Shown: in pieces, positions 50,366 through 62,400 of the stretch
Position numbering within the stretch: position 1 is the first letter of the stretch
Layout: the number at the start of each line of letters is the position of its first letter
From: Phycisphaerales bacterium UBA5793
Lineage (GTDB): Bacteria; Planctomycetota; Phycisphaerae; Phycisphaerales; UBA5793
Length of the DNA: 64,000 nt
Assembly (NCBI GenBank): GCA_002418285.1
Contig: DIDT01000063.1
Span: forward strand, 1-64,000
Direction: 5' to 3'
Position numbers and translations under genes: made by a program
The notes under the pieces: model-generated
What the model saw: the letters and a program-made list of their open reading frames with translations, nothing else
Told to the model about the DNA's origin: nothing
The model's database searches: none

Positions 50366-51952
50366 ATGTCCATGTTGCTGCTTGTGTTAGGGTTTGTGTC
50401 CGCCGCCGCCATCGTTGTTGGCGCCATCAAGCTTCAGCATCCGCTCTTTCGCAGCGCCGCCCTGATCTTCGCCCTCATCGTGTTCTTCATCTTCTTCGCC
50501 TTCAGTTCGATCCGCTACGTCGGCGAGAACGAAGTGGGTGTCGTCGTTCGGAACTTCGGCTCCAATCTCCCTCAGGGCGCCATCATCGCCACCAATGGAG
50601 AAAAGGGACCCCAGGCGGCCATCCTCGGTCCCGGCTGGCACTTCTGGCTCTGGCCAATCATCTTCGATATCGAAACCTCGCCCATCCTCGAGATCGATAA
50701 CGACGAAGTCGGCCTGATCACCACCGCCGACGGCAAGCCCCTGCCCGAGGGCGTCGCGTTCGCAAAAGAGTGGGGCGAGAACGACTTCCGCGACATGCTC
50801 GACGCCGAGTACTTCCTGACCAAAGGCAACGGCTACAAAGGGCCGCAGGCCTCGGTCCTCAAGCCCGGCAAGTACCGATTCAATCCCAAACTCTATCGTG
50901 TCGAGAAAACGGCCGTCACCAACATCGCCAAGGCCACAGTCGGCGTCGTCAAATCCAACGTCGGTGATCGCGGCCCCGAGGGTGATCGCACGCTCGTCGC
51001 GGAAGGACAGCGCGGCATTTGGAAGACTCCCCTGATGCCCGACAAGCTGTACCTCAACACCAAGGCGTACGAGGTCACCGTCATCTCAACGCAGGAGAGG
51101 ATCATTCGCTACACCAAGGGTCGCACCTCTGGCGAAGAAACGGAAATCGTCGTTCGCACGAGTGACGGATTCACCTTTCCGGTGGACGTGCGGATCAAGT
51201 ACGCCATTCTCCCGGAAGACGCACCGCTGATCGTATCGAAAGTCGGTGACGATCAGGAGGGATTGCGCGATGTGATGAACTCCGCGGTCCGCGCGATATT
51301 CCGGAACAATGCTGAAAATGTGAAAGCCCTCGACTACGTTCAGCAGCGCTCGCATCAGGAACAGCAGTCCTTGAAAATGCTGCAGGAGGAGATGCGGAAG
51401 ATCGGCGTGACCATCTCCACCGTGGCAATCGGCGACGTCGGCGACGAACAGACGCTCGGCACGCTGCTCAAGACGCAGACCGACCGCGAAATCGCCGTGC
51501 AGGAACAGGAGACGTTTCGCGAACAGCAGCGAGCCGCAGAGCAGAAGAAGGAATTGACGCGCACCGAGCAAGAGGCCGAAGAAGAACGCCGCCTCGCCAC
51601 GGCTAGCTACGAAGTGAAGATTGCCGAACAGGAAAAGGAGCGGCGCATTATCGAGGCCAATGCCGAAGCCGAGGCGATCAAGATCAAAGCCGAAGCCCAG
51701 GCGGATGCGTACAAGCTCGTCGCCGCTCAGATCGGCCAGAGCAATGCCGCCCTGGTTGAACTCTTGCGCATCATTGGTGAGAGCGGCATCAATATCACCC
51801 CGCGCGTCATGGTTGTCGGCAACGGCGCCGCCAACGGTAGCTCCTCCGCCGAAACCACTGCTCTCATCGGAACGATGCTCGACTCGATGCTTGACAAAAC
51901 GCCCGATTCCGTGTCTGAGAAACCCAAACCTCGCTCGGGCAACGACAACTAG
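50366..51952 (+). CDS. SPFH/band-7 (flotillin-like) membrane protein
   Basis: A 528-residue membrane scaffold protein starting at the ATG at 50366 after AGGAGG. Two TM helices lie at about 4-20 and 28-48. The SPFH/PHB domain follows (RYVGENEVGVVVRNFG from about residue 51; the core VVRTSDGFTFPVDVRIKYAI near 253), then a long coiled-coil of Glu/Ala/Arg repeats (about 370-460; EQQRAAEQKKELTRTEQEAE) and an Ala-rich oligomerisation end. Bacterial proteins of this kind form large cages or rafts in the inner membrane. It is transcribed alone and closed by a strong terminator. Confidence 0.9.
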   Translation: MSMLLLVLGFVSAAAIVVGAIKLQHPLFRSAALIFALIVFFIFFAFSSIRYVGENEVGVVVRNFGSNLPQGAIIATNGEKGPQAAILGPGWHFWLWPIIFDIETSPILEIDNDEVGLITTADGKPLPEGVAFAKEWGENDFRDMLDAEYFLTKGNGYKGPQASVLKPGKYRFNPKLYRVEKTAVTNIAKATVGVVKSNVGDRGPEGDRTLVAEGQRGIWKTPLMPDKLYLNTKAYEVTVISTQERIIRYTKGRTSGEETEIVVRTSDGFTFPVDVRIKYAILPEDAPLIVSKVGDDQEGLRDVMNSAVRAIFRNNAENVKALDYVQQRSHQEQQSLKMLQEEMRKIGVTISTVAIGDVGDEQTLGTLLKTQTDREIAVQEQETFREQQRAAEQKKELTRTEQEAEEERRLATASYEVKIAEQEKERRIIEANAEAEAIKIKAEAQADAYKLVAAQIGQSNAALVELLRIIGESGINITPRVMVVGNGAANGSSSAETTALIGTMLDSMLDKTPDSVSEKPKPRSGNDN

Positions 51953-51973
51953 GCGAAAGAAACTCTCCGTTGC

Positions 51974-52011
51974 AGAAGGGCTGCGAACTGGTTTTCGCAG
52001 CCCTTCTTTTT
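51974..52011 (+). terminator. Rho-independent terminator after the SPFH gene
   Basis: AGAAGGGCTGCGAA and TTCGCAGCCCTTCT pair perfectly around a short loop, followed by TTTTT. It starts 22 nt after the stop codon at 51952. It is the clearest intrinsic terminator in the window. Confidence 0.93.
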
Positions 52012-52072
52012 GGATCTCGGCCTGATACGCAGCAGCCACCGCACGCCACCAGCGGGCTAGACTCCCACACTG

Positions 52073-55024
<2,952 letters not shown>

Positions 55025-55049
55025 CCGACGCCTGCAGGTTTCATTTGAG

Positions 55050-55790
55050 CTACCTGCGGCGAATGACCGCCGGATCCACCGCAAGCGTCGGCAGATCGCC
55101 CATCGATCCCGCCCGCGCCGGAAGCAGCACCGCCTCACCGACAAAGTCGATGATTGTTTCGAGCTGATCGCCCGTCAGTGCATGACCCTGCATGTCAAGT
55201 AGCAGGTACGGACGATCCGGCTTGCCGTCCTCGACAAACATCGGTGGAATGCCGCCGCGCAGGCACAGCGAGGCGCACGCCTTGTGCGTCTTGCCTTCAC
55301 CGGGTTTCATGGCACCCAGGTAACACTTCGGGTCAATGATCTCGCCGCGCAGTTCGACAGCCGCGAAAGGCGCTGCGATCACAAGATCCCGATCGATCGT
55401 GGCCCCGAGGTTCTCAATCGCATCCACTCCGTCGGAGACTTCCAGCAATCGCGCACGGCCGCGCTGCAGAATAGTGCCATGCACGCGGACCGAGCGCCCG
55501 AGGTGTGCCGCAGCGCGTTCGCGTGCTCCCTGCTTTCCCGTTGACACAAGCAGCACCATCTGTTGAGGCTGACCCTGCAAGAGCAGTGCCGGATACGGCG
55601 TATCGATGAGCGTACCCTGAAGTTCAGCGATCTCATCACCCCACCGTGCGTCGCCGGGATCGCGCTGTTGGGAAGCCAAAAGCAACGCGACCCCCGCCAT
55701 GACCGAGAAAACAATCACAACTAATCCCAAACTGAACCGCCTGACGCCGCGCGGCATTTCAAGATATCCGACGTAGAACTCACTCATCAT
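55050..55790 (-). CDS. Membrane-anchored partner of the Rieske/ferric-reductase protein
   Basis: A 246-residue protein with one N-terminal TM helix (SLGLVVIVFSVMAGVALLLA) and an exported OB-like domain. Near residue 150 it has LRGEIIDPKCYLGAMKPG followed by THKACASLCLRGGIPPMF; this Cys/His group (Cys-x...-His-x3-Cys-x3-Cys) is conserved in small proteins encoded next to Rieske ferric-reductase-like fusions, and may bind a metal or form a disulfide. No enzyme family is named for it. Its start overlaps the end of the Rieske gene (55780-55790), so the two are coupled. Confidence 0.78.
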   Translation of the reverse strand: MMSEFYVGYLEMPRGVRRFSLGLVVIVFSVMAGVALLLASQQRDPGDARWGDEIAELQGTLIDTPYPALLLQGQPQQMVLLVSTGKQGARERAAAHLGRSVRVHGTILQRGRARLLEVSDGVDAIENLGATIDRDLVIAAPFAAVELRGEIIDPKCYLGAMKPGEGKTHKACASLCLRGGIPPMFVEDGKPDRPYLLLDMQGHALTGDQLETIIDFVGEAVLLPARAGSMGDLPTLAVDPAVIRRR

Positions 55791-56844
55791 TCACCTCATC
55801 GATCCTCGCCGGTTCAACGCGCGTGCCCGGCGGCAACGCGAGCGGATCGATCATCACCCGTCCGGCATTAACTGTCGCGCGGTAGGTGGGCAGCTTCTCC
55901 GTGTAGGGAGGCGGCGACTGACCATCTTCAGGGCGATACTGATAGCCGTGCCAGGGGCAGGTCACACACCCGCCGACAATCCGCCCTTCACCCAGCGGCC
56001 CACCCTGGTGAGCGCAGCGGTCAGAGATCGCCGAGAGGTTCGTGCCGTTTCGATAGACCGCAACCCGCTCGCCGGTTGGAAGCGTCACGGTCACCGCCGC
56101 ACCGTCCTCAATGTCAGTTGCGTTGCATGCATTGATCCAACGCTCGGAAACAGCCTCAACGCGCCGCTGTCGGTTTCGCCGGTTCTCGCGAAGGCCCGCA
56201 GCAAGATGCAAACCCGAAACAAGGACGACACCCGCGCCGAGAATGGTCGGGTAGATCAGGGCTCGCTCGCTCTGCAGCGCCCCGAGCGCGACGTGGGCTA
56301 CCAGCAGCGCGTACGCGAGGTAGACGCACCTATGCAGCCGCTTCCACACGCGCGGCGACAGGTTTGCCAGCCAGAAATCGTGACTCGTCGCCGCCATCAG
56401 AAATAAGATCAGCAGTGCGATCGCCCCGAGCATCTCAAATGGAAACGCGGAGATGGATCGGTACTGCACGTTGCTCGCCAGCAGCGACACCGGCGGCGAA
56501 ATCACGCCAAACCCGTGGTACCACAGCAGTACGAGAGACGCATGCCCCAGGCCAACGAGAAACGTTGCCACGCCAAAGTGCCGACGATTGTAAAGCAGCG
56601 GCGCCATGCGCGGCTCCAGGCGCGCCAATGGGCCAATGCACAACACGAGATGCAACATGACCACGCTGCATGTGCCAAAGGCGCGAATGAGCAGGATCAT
56701 CAGGCTGATCGCGTGATCGCCCCTCCACACCAGGCTGCCGACAACCATAAACAGCGCCAGGTACAGCCCGATCCCCGCGATGATGACGAGGTCGTAGACT
56801 CGCTTGTGAGCATTCCACTGGACAGTGCGATACGCAACGGACAT
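55780..56844 (-). CDS. Ferric-reductase-like transmembrane protein fused to a Rieske domain
   Basis: A 354-residue membrane redox protein. Residues 15-215 hold six TM helices of the ferric reductase/MsrQ-like fold with His pairs that should bind haem b (GHASLVLLWYHGF, KRLHRCVYLAYALLVAHV). Residues 240-330 are a Rieske [2Fe-2S] domain with both ligand pairs: CAHQGG (C-x-H) and CPWHGYQY (C-x2-H). Electrons could pass between quinol/haem and the Rieske cluster. The C-terminal YTEKLPTYRATV is typical. It is co-transcribed with 56854 upstream and 55050 downstream. Confidence 0.9.
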   Translation of the reverse strand: MSVAYRTVQWNAHKRVYDLVIIAGIGLYLALFMVVGSLVWRGDHAISLMILLIRAFGTCSVVMLHLVLCIGPLARLEPRMAPLLYNRRHFGVATFLVGLGHASLVLLWYHGFGVISPPVSLLASNVQYRSISAFPFEMLGAIALLILFLMAATSHDFWLANLSPRVWKRLHRCVYLAYALLVAHVALGALQSERALIYPTILGAGVVLVSGLHLAAGLRENRRNRQRRVEAVSERWINACNATDIEDGAAVTVTLPTGERVAVYRNGTNLSAISDRCAHQGGPLGEGRIVGGCVTCPWHGYQYRPEDGQSPPPYTEKLPTYRATVNAGRVMIDPLALPPGTRVEPARIDEVNDE

Positions 56845-56853
56845 GCGGCGGCG

Positions 56854-57252
56854 TTACCTGTTAATGAGTGCGACGATGAATGCCAGGATCAGCAGTGGAG
56901 TCATGACCAGCCACCACCGCAGGTGCAGCGACATGTCTGACGTCGCGCTTCCGATGTACCCCGCATGCCGCCCGCGCCTGGCTGCGAGCCACTTCGCGAG
57001 CACGACGGGCCACAGCCCTGCCACGCCGGGAATGATGATGAGGCGAAAGCCGCGCGTCGAGCCCGTCGCGTTCTGATCGACTCGCTCCACTCCTGAGATC
57101 ACAAATGCGATAGCGAAGATGAACCCGATCAGCGCATAGCCACCGAGCACAATGACGATCAGCCGAGCGATGAGCAGTGCCACGGGCGAGTACTCCGCCT
57201 GGTCGAAAAGAAACCGAGAGATGGTACGCCGCCACGACCGTGGTCCGTTCAC
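56854..57252 (-). CDS. Small membrane protein in the Rieske operon
   Basis: A 132-residue protein with three hydrophobic segments (about 23-55, 70-88 and 112-130: LIARLIVIVLGGYALIGFIF, IIIPGVAGLWPVVLAKWL and VMTPLLILAFIVAL). The family is unknown to me. It sits between the zinc-ribbon gene (4-nt overlap) and the Rieske fusion (9-nt gap), so it may be a subunit or maturation partner of that complex. Confidence 0.7.
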   Translation of the reverse strand: MNGPRSWRRTISRFLFDQAEYSPVALLIARLIVIVLGGYALIGFIFAIAFVISGVERVDQNATGSTRGFRLIIIPGVAGLWPVVLAKWLAARRGRHAGYIGSATSDMSLHLRWWLVMTPLLILAFIVALINR

Positions 57253-57683
57253 TCACCCGCCGCCATCCGGAAGACAACCATGGCCGAAAGCCAGACGGAT
57301 AGGAGAGAGGCGAGCATCGCGACCCCGGCGAATCGGAGCCGGTCGGTCATCACCCACAGACCCAGCGGCGTCAGAATGCACAACCCCGCCGCAACAACGA
57401 GCGCGTTCGTCGGCCACCAGTCCCAGACGTGAACAACGATGAACGGGCCGCTCAGAATCGAAGGTACCGAAACAGGGTCGCGGAGCGCTGTGATACTCCA
57501 AAGCACCAACGCCGCAATCGCAATCGTCGCTCTCGGGCGAGCATCGGCAGCAATCATGCCTTCGAAGCGCCGACCCGACCGACTGAACGTCTTGGAATCT
57601 GAGGGGTCGAATTCTCGCCCGCACTCAGGGCAGTGACCGGCCGAAAGACCACGCAGGTTGTAGCGGCAGTTCTGGCAGAACAT
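57249..57683 (-). CDS. Zinc-ribbon membrane protein
   Basis: A 144-residue protein. The first 25 residues are a zinc ribbon, CQNCRYNLRGL and CPECGREFDPSD, with all four Cys present. Three or four TM helices follow. This 'CxxCxYxLxGL...CPxCG' plus TM layout is very common in Phycisphaerae, where it occurs in many paralogues. It is the first gene of the minus-strand operon that ends at 55050. Function unknown. Confidence 0.8.
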   Translation of the reverse strand: MFCQNCRYNLRGLSAGHCPECGREFDPSDSKTFSRSGRRFEGMIAADARPRATIAIAALVLWSITALRDPVSVPSILSGPFIVVHVWDWWPTNALVVAAGLCILTPLGLWVMTDRLRFAGVAMLASLLSVWLSAMVVFRMAAGE

Positions 57684-57841
57684 TCCTGTATTCTATCTCG
57701 GGAGGCGAAATCGCCAGGGTGACAGCTAGTCCAATCACCTCGCCCACCGCGCTAGGATAGCCCTTCGGGTGCCGCGGCCAGTAAGTGGGTGAGCCGGCGG
57801 GTGGATTCGGGCCTCTTTTTCGGATGGAGAACGCGACGGGC

Positions 57842-59488
57842 ATGCTCACACGCACCAAGGACACACCGGTCGGGGAGGACACACTGCGCCTTGCCACCGA
57901 GGAGTTTCGCAGCCAGGCCGCAGAAATCGCGCTGGGTGGCGGACGCACGGCCATCGAGCGGCAGCACGCCAAGGAACGCCTCACGGCTCGGGAGCGCGTT
58001 GAGTTGCTCGTCGATCGCCCCAACCGGGGCCACGGCCGCTTCGTCGAACTTGGCCTCTTCAGCGCCTGGAACATGTACGAAGACTTCGGCGGCGCCCCGG
58101 CCGCAGGCGTGGTCACCGGCATCGGACCCGTCGACGGCCGTCAGTGCATGATCATCGCCAACGACGCCACCGTGAAGGCCGGCGCATTCTTCCCCATGAC
58201 CTGCAAGAAAATCATCCGGGCCCAGATGATTGCGCTGCAGGCGCGGCTGCCGCTGATCTACCTCGTCGATTCGGCCGGCGTATTCCTGCCGCTCCAGGAA
58301 GATGTGTTTCCCGATACCGACGACTTCGGCCGGGTGTTTCGCAACAACTCCGTGATCAGCGCGGCGGGAGTCGTGCAGATCGCCGCGATCATGGGCAACT
58401 GCGTCGCGGGTGGCGGCTACCTGCCGGTCCTCTGCGACACGCTGCTGATGACCGACGGCAGCGGCCTCTATCTCGCGGGCCCCGCGCTGGTGAAGGCGGC
58501 GATCGGTCAGGTCGTCGATCACGAATCGCTCGGCGGTGCCGAGATGCACGCCGCCATTAGCGGCACCATTGACTACCACGAAAAGACCGATGAAGACTGC
58601 CTGCGCCGCATCCGATCGCTGATGGAGGCTGTGCAGAGTGTGACGCCAGTTGCCCAACCACCCAACGTGCCCGTTGCTTCGGCTCGCAAGGGTGAAGAGG
58701 TCTACAAGATCTTTCGCGAGAGCCCGGCCGAGCAATACGACATGAACGAGCTGCTCGAATGCGTCGTCGACGCCGGCACGAGCAACGAATACAAGGCCGA
58801 GTACGGGCCATCGATCATCTGCACCTATACGCGGATCGGCGGCTGGCCCTGCGGCATTGTGGCCAACCAGCGCAAACTAACCAAGAGCGCCAACGCGGGA
58901 GCCCAGATGCCCGCCGTGATCTACCACGAAAGTGCCGACAAGGCCGCTCGCTTCATCATGGACTGCAACCAGAAGCAGTTGCCGATCATCTTCGTCAATG
59001 ACACCACCGGCTTCATGGTCGGGCGCGACAGCGAGCAGAGCGGCATCATCCGCAGCGGCGCCAAGATGGTCAACGCGATGAGCAACTGCGTCGTGCCCAA
59101 GATCGCGCTGATCGTCGGCAACTCCTACGGCGCCGGCAACTACGCCATGTGCGGCCGCGCGTTTGACCCCTTCCTGACCTACGGCTGGCCGGGCTCGAAG
59201 TTCGCCGTCATGGGCGCCAACCAGGCCGCGGGAGTGCTGGCCCAGATTCAGCTCGCAGCACTGGAACGGCGCGGCGAGATCGTCGATGAAAAGGAACGCC
59301 AGGAGGTGCTCGCCGCGGTGCGGGCAAGCTATGGCGAGCAGGCCGATATTCGCTACGGGGCGGCGCGCGGCTGGGTCGATCGGCTCATCGAGCCGCACGA
59401 GACGCGGCAGGAAATGATCGACGCCCTTCGAATGGCGAGCAAATGCCCGATCAATCGGGAGTTCAAGACTGGTGTACTGCAGGTATGA
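57842..59488 (+). CDS. Acyl-CoA carboxylase beta (carboxyltransferase) subunit
   Basis: Biotin-dependent carboxyltransferase of the methylcrotonyl/propionyl-CoA type. I place the start at the ATG at 57842 (548 residues); ATG 57824 and GTG 57785 are alternatives. Family features: RLTARERVELLVD near the start, the N-terminal crotonase-like half with the oxyanion Gly pairs (AAGVVTGIG, MGNCVAGGGYLPVLCD) and the C-terminal half with FVNDTTGFMVGRDSE and SYGAGNYAMCGRAF. Methylcrotonyl-CoA carboxylase is the closest in pattern (leucine degradation), but the biotin subunit is not in the window, so the substrate is open. Its stop overlaps the next gene (ATGA). Confidence 0.9.
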   Translation: MLTRTKDTPVGEDTLRLATEEFRSQAAEIALGGGRTAIERQHAKERLTARERVELLVDRPNRGHGRFVELGLFSAWNMYEDFGGAPAAGVVTGIGPVDGRQCMIIANDATVKAGAFFPMTCKKIIRAQMIALQARLPLIYLVDSAGVFLPLQEDVFPDTDDFGRVFRNNSVISAAGVVQIAAIMGNCVAGGGYLPVLCDTLLMTDGSGLYLAGPALVKAAIGQVVDHESLGGAEMHAAISGTIDYHEKTDEDCLRRIRSLMEAVQSVTPVAQPPNVPVASARKGEEVYKIFRESPAEQYDMNELLECVVDAGTSNEYKAEYGPSIICTYTRIGGWPCGIVANQRKLTKSANAGAQMPAVIYHESADKAARFIMDCNQKQLPIIFVNDTTGFMVGRDSEQSGIIRSGAKMVNAMSNCVVPKIALIVGNSYGAGNYAMCGRAFDPFLTYGWPGSKFAVMGANQAAGVLAQIQLAALERRGEIVDEKERQEVLAAVRASYGEQADIRYGAARGWVDRLIEPHETRQEMIDALRMASKCPINREFKTGVLQV

Positions 59489-62400
59489 GTGAATCGGGCA
59501 ACAAGGCCGCCTCGACCAAGCGCCCGCCGAGCCGGCTCTGGCGCTGGTGCAAGCGGCTGGCGATGCTGGTCATCGTTCTGTGCGTCCTGGTTGTCCTCGC
59601 GTGGCAGGCGCTGACCAGTTCATGGTTCCTGGCGCCGCGCATCGAGTCGATCCTGTCATCAATGATCGGCGGCAAGGTGACGATTGCCACGGCCGACCTG
59701 AGCCTCAATGGGCGTCTCCATCTCACCGACGTGCGCATTCTTGTGCCAAGCGTGAAAGGGCCGGCGGGCGAACTGCTGCAGGTGCCCGATGTCACGATGA
59801 GCCTCGATCGCGACGAGTTGATGGCCGGCCGGCTGAACGTGAAACGGCTGACCATCGACGATGCACTGCTCCGCCTCAGTGAAAATCTCGACACCGGCCG
59901 ATTCAATATCGGCGGGTTGATCGTGGCGCCGTCCGCAGGGCCGACGCCATCGATGCTCTGGCCTCGTGTCGAACTCCGATCTGCAATCGTACAGGTAGGC
60001 GAACATCGCGGAACGACGTTTCAACCCTCGGGCGAATTGCGCGTCAATGGTTCACTCCAGCCCGATCCGTCGCCGGCCGATCCCAAATCGCACGAATGGT
60101 ACACCTTTGATCTTCAGGAAATCGTGCCGGCTGGCGCCACCGGGCCCGACGGCATGCACATCGCCGGCCGATTCAATCTCGCCACCGCCGAAGGATCGTC
60201 GATTCTCAGCGGCGTCACCTTTGAGCCTCAGCGAGCCAAGCTGCTGCCTCGCGTGGCGCGACAGTGGTGGAACGCGATCGATCCGAGTGGATCACTGGCC
60301 CCGATCGGCTTTCAGATCGGCGCGGATGGGCGCTACGAGATCGAGATCGCCATGGACGGAATCGACTGGTCGCTCCCGGTTCCGAGTTTCGACCCGCAGC
60401 GCGACACCAAGGCCCCGCGCATGACCAACGTGCGCGGCAGCGTAGTCATTCATGACGCCCAGGTCGATCTCATCGGTCTGTCAGGCGATATCGATGGCGT
60501 GCACTACGGTTTGACGGGCTCGTTCGCATCCGTCGATCGATCCCCGGGCTTTGATCTCACGTTTGACGTGGCGCGATTCGATCTCTCGCGCAACCTGAAC
60601 ATGCTCACAGCCCTGCCGATATCCGTGCGCGAACTGGTGGACAATCAACTCATTCAACTGGGTGGTCCGACGGGATTGCTCGATGCGCATGTAACGCTCA
60701 AACGGGCCGCGCCCGATCCTGCGGATATCGCGGATGCAGAGCCGGCATTGCGGCCGGTGCGCGCCTCCGGACGGGTCGAACTGCTCAACGCCGAGGGCAG
60801 CTACCGCGACTTCCCCTATCCGCTGACTGGGCTGAGCGGCGCCGTCGAGTTCGATGACGATGAAGTGCACATCGTCGCTCTGGCGGGCCGCGGTCCCAGC
60901 GGTGGTCAGATTTTCGTTTCAGGGCGAATCTCGCCGCCCGGACCTGATCCGCAAGTTGACGTGGAGATGTACGCAATCAACGTCCCCATCGATGAGCACT
61001 TGCGCACCGCGCTTGGCGAGCGACGGGGCGGAGCGATCGACGAGTTCTTCAACCAGGATTGGGAGCACCGGCTTCATCAGCACCAGCTCTTTCTTGCCAG
61101 CAGCGATGTCTCGAAACTGAGCGATGAGGTGATGGCCTTGATGCGAGAGTACAAGGAGCTGTCGGGTCCGGAGGGCACGGAACCCGACGCCACCGCCGCC
61201 GCCCGGCAGGGGGCGATTCGCGATCGAATGACGGACATACAAACCGTCCTGCAGCGACCAACATTCGAACTCGGTGGACGGATCAACATTCGGTCAAAGA
61301 TCCAACGGGAGCGAGGACCGTCACAACCGACCAAGGTTTCAAACATCATCAGTTTGAGCGATCCGGATGCGCCGCTGGGCATCGTCTACGAAGAGTTTCC
61401 CTATCCCGTGCGGCTCATCGCTGGTGAAATCCTGATCGGCTATGACCGGATCGAGATTCTGCAGGACCTCGTGGTGGAGGGCGTGTCGGGCGGACGAGCC
61501 GTGATCACCGGCGGTGTTGATCGCGTTCGACAGCCGCTGCGCCGGCTTGAACCGCGCCTGACGCTTCACGCCGATGACCTTCCGATCAACGAGTATCTGT
61601 TGCGAGCGATTCCGGATCGAAACTGGCACGATCTTGGCCCGCTCGACGTTCCAAACCTGTCCAAAGGTGCGCAGGTCGTCGCCGGGCTGCGGCTGGAGGG
61701 TTCACTCACCGCGGATGGGACGATCTCAACGGATGAACGCGGCAAGGCGGCATTCGACATTAACGTGTCGTCGGCGGACGCAGCAACCCTTGCTGAATCC
61801 GAGCCGGCGGCCTGCGCCTCAGAACTCCACTGGATCTGGCCCGGCTCGCTTCCGCTCACGCAGGTGCAGGCTGAGCTGACCGTGCATCGGCGAAGCGTGG
61901 ACATCCATCGCTTCAGCGCCGTGAGCGGAACGCAGCAGTTCAACGCGAACGGTCGGGTTGATTGGGCAAGCGGGAAGACGGATCTCGAGCTGAACGTCAA
62001 TGGCCAGAACATCGACCTCAAGCCTCACCTCATCGACCTCGCCTCGGCGATTGGAAACGACGAAGGCGTCGATGAGATGCGCCGGTTCTGGGATCGATTT
62101 GATCCAAGTGGAATCGCCGATGCATCCTTGACCTATCACCAGACGCAAGAGACCGGCCACACGTTTGATCTGGCGATGACACCCAAATCGGGTTCGCTTC
62201 TCATCAAGGACCATCGGGTCGACATCACCAATCCACAAGGCGCGCTGCGCATCACGCCCGGAGTAGTCACGTTTGAGGATGTTCGCGTCGACGCCGTTTG
62301 TGAGGGCGCGTCGGCGGGGCAGGTGTCGCTCGACGGCTCGCTGGCCTGGACGACAGACCACGCCACAGATCTGGACGCCAAAGTCGAAGGCGCCCGTTTC

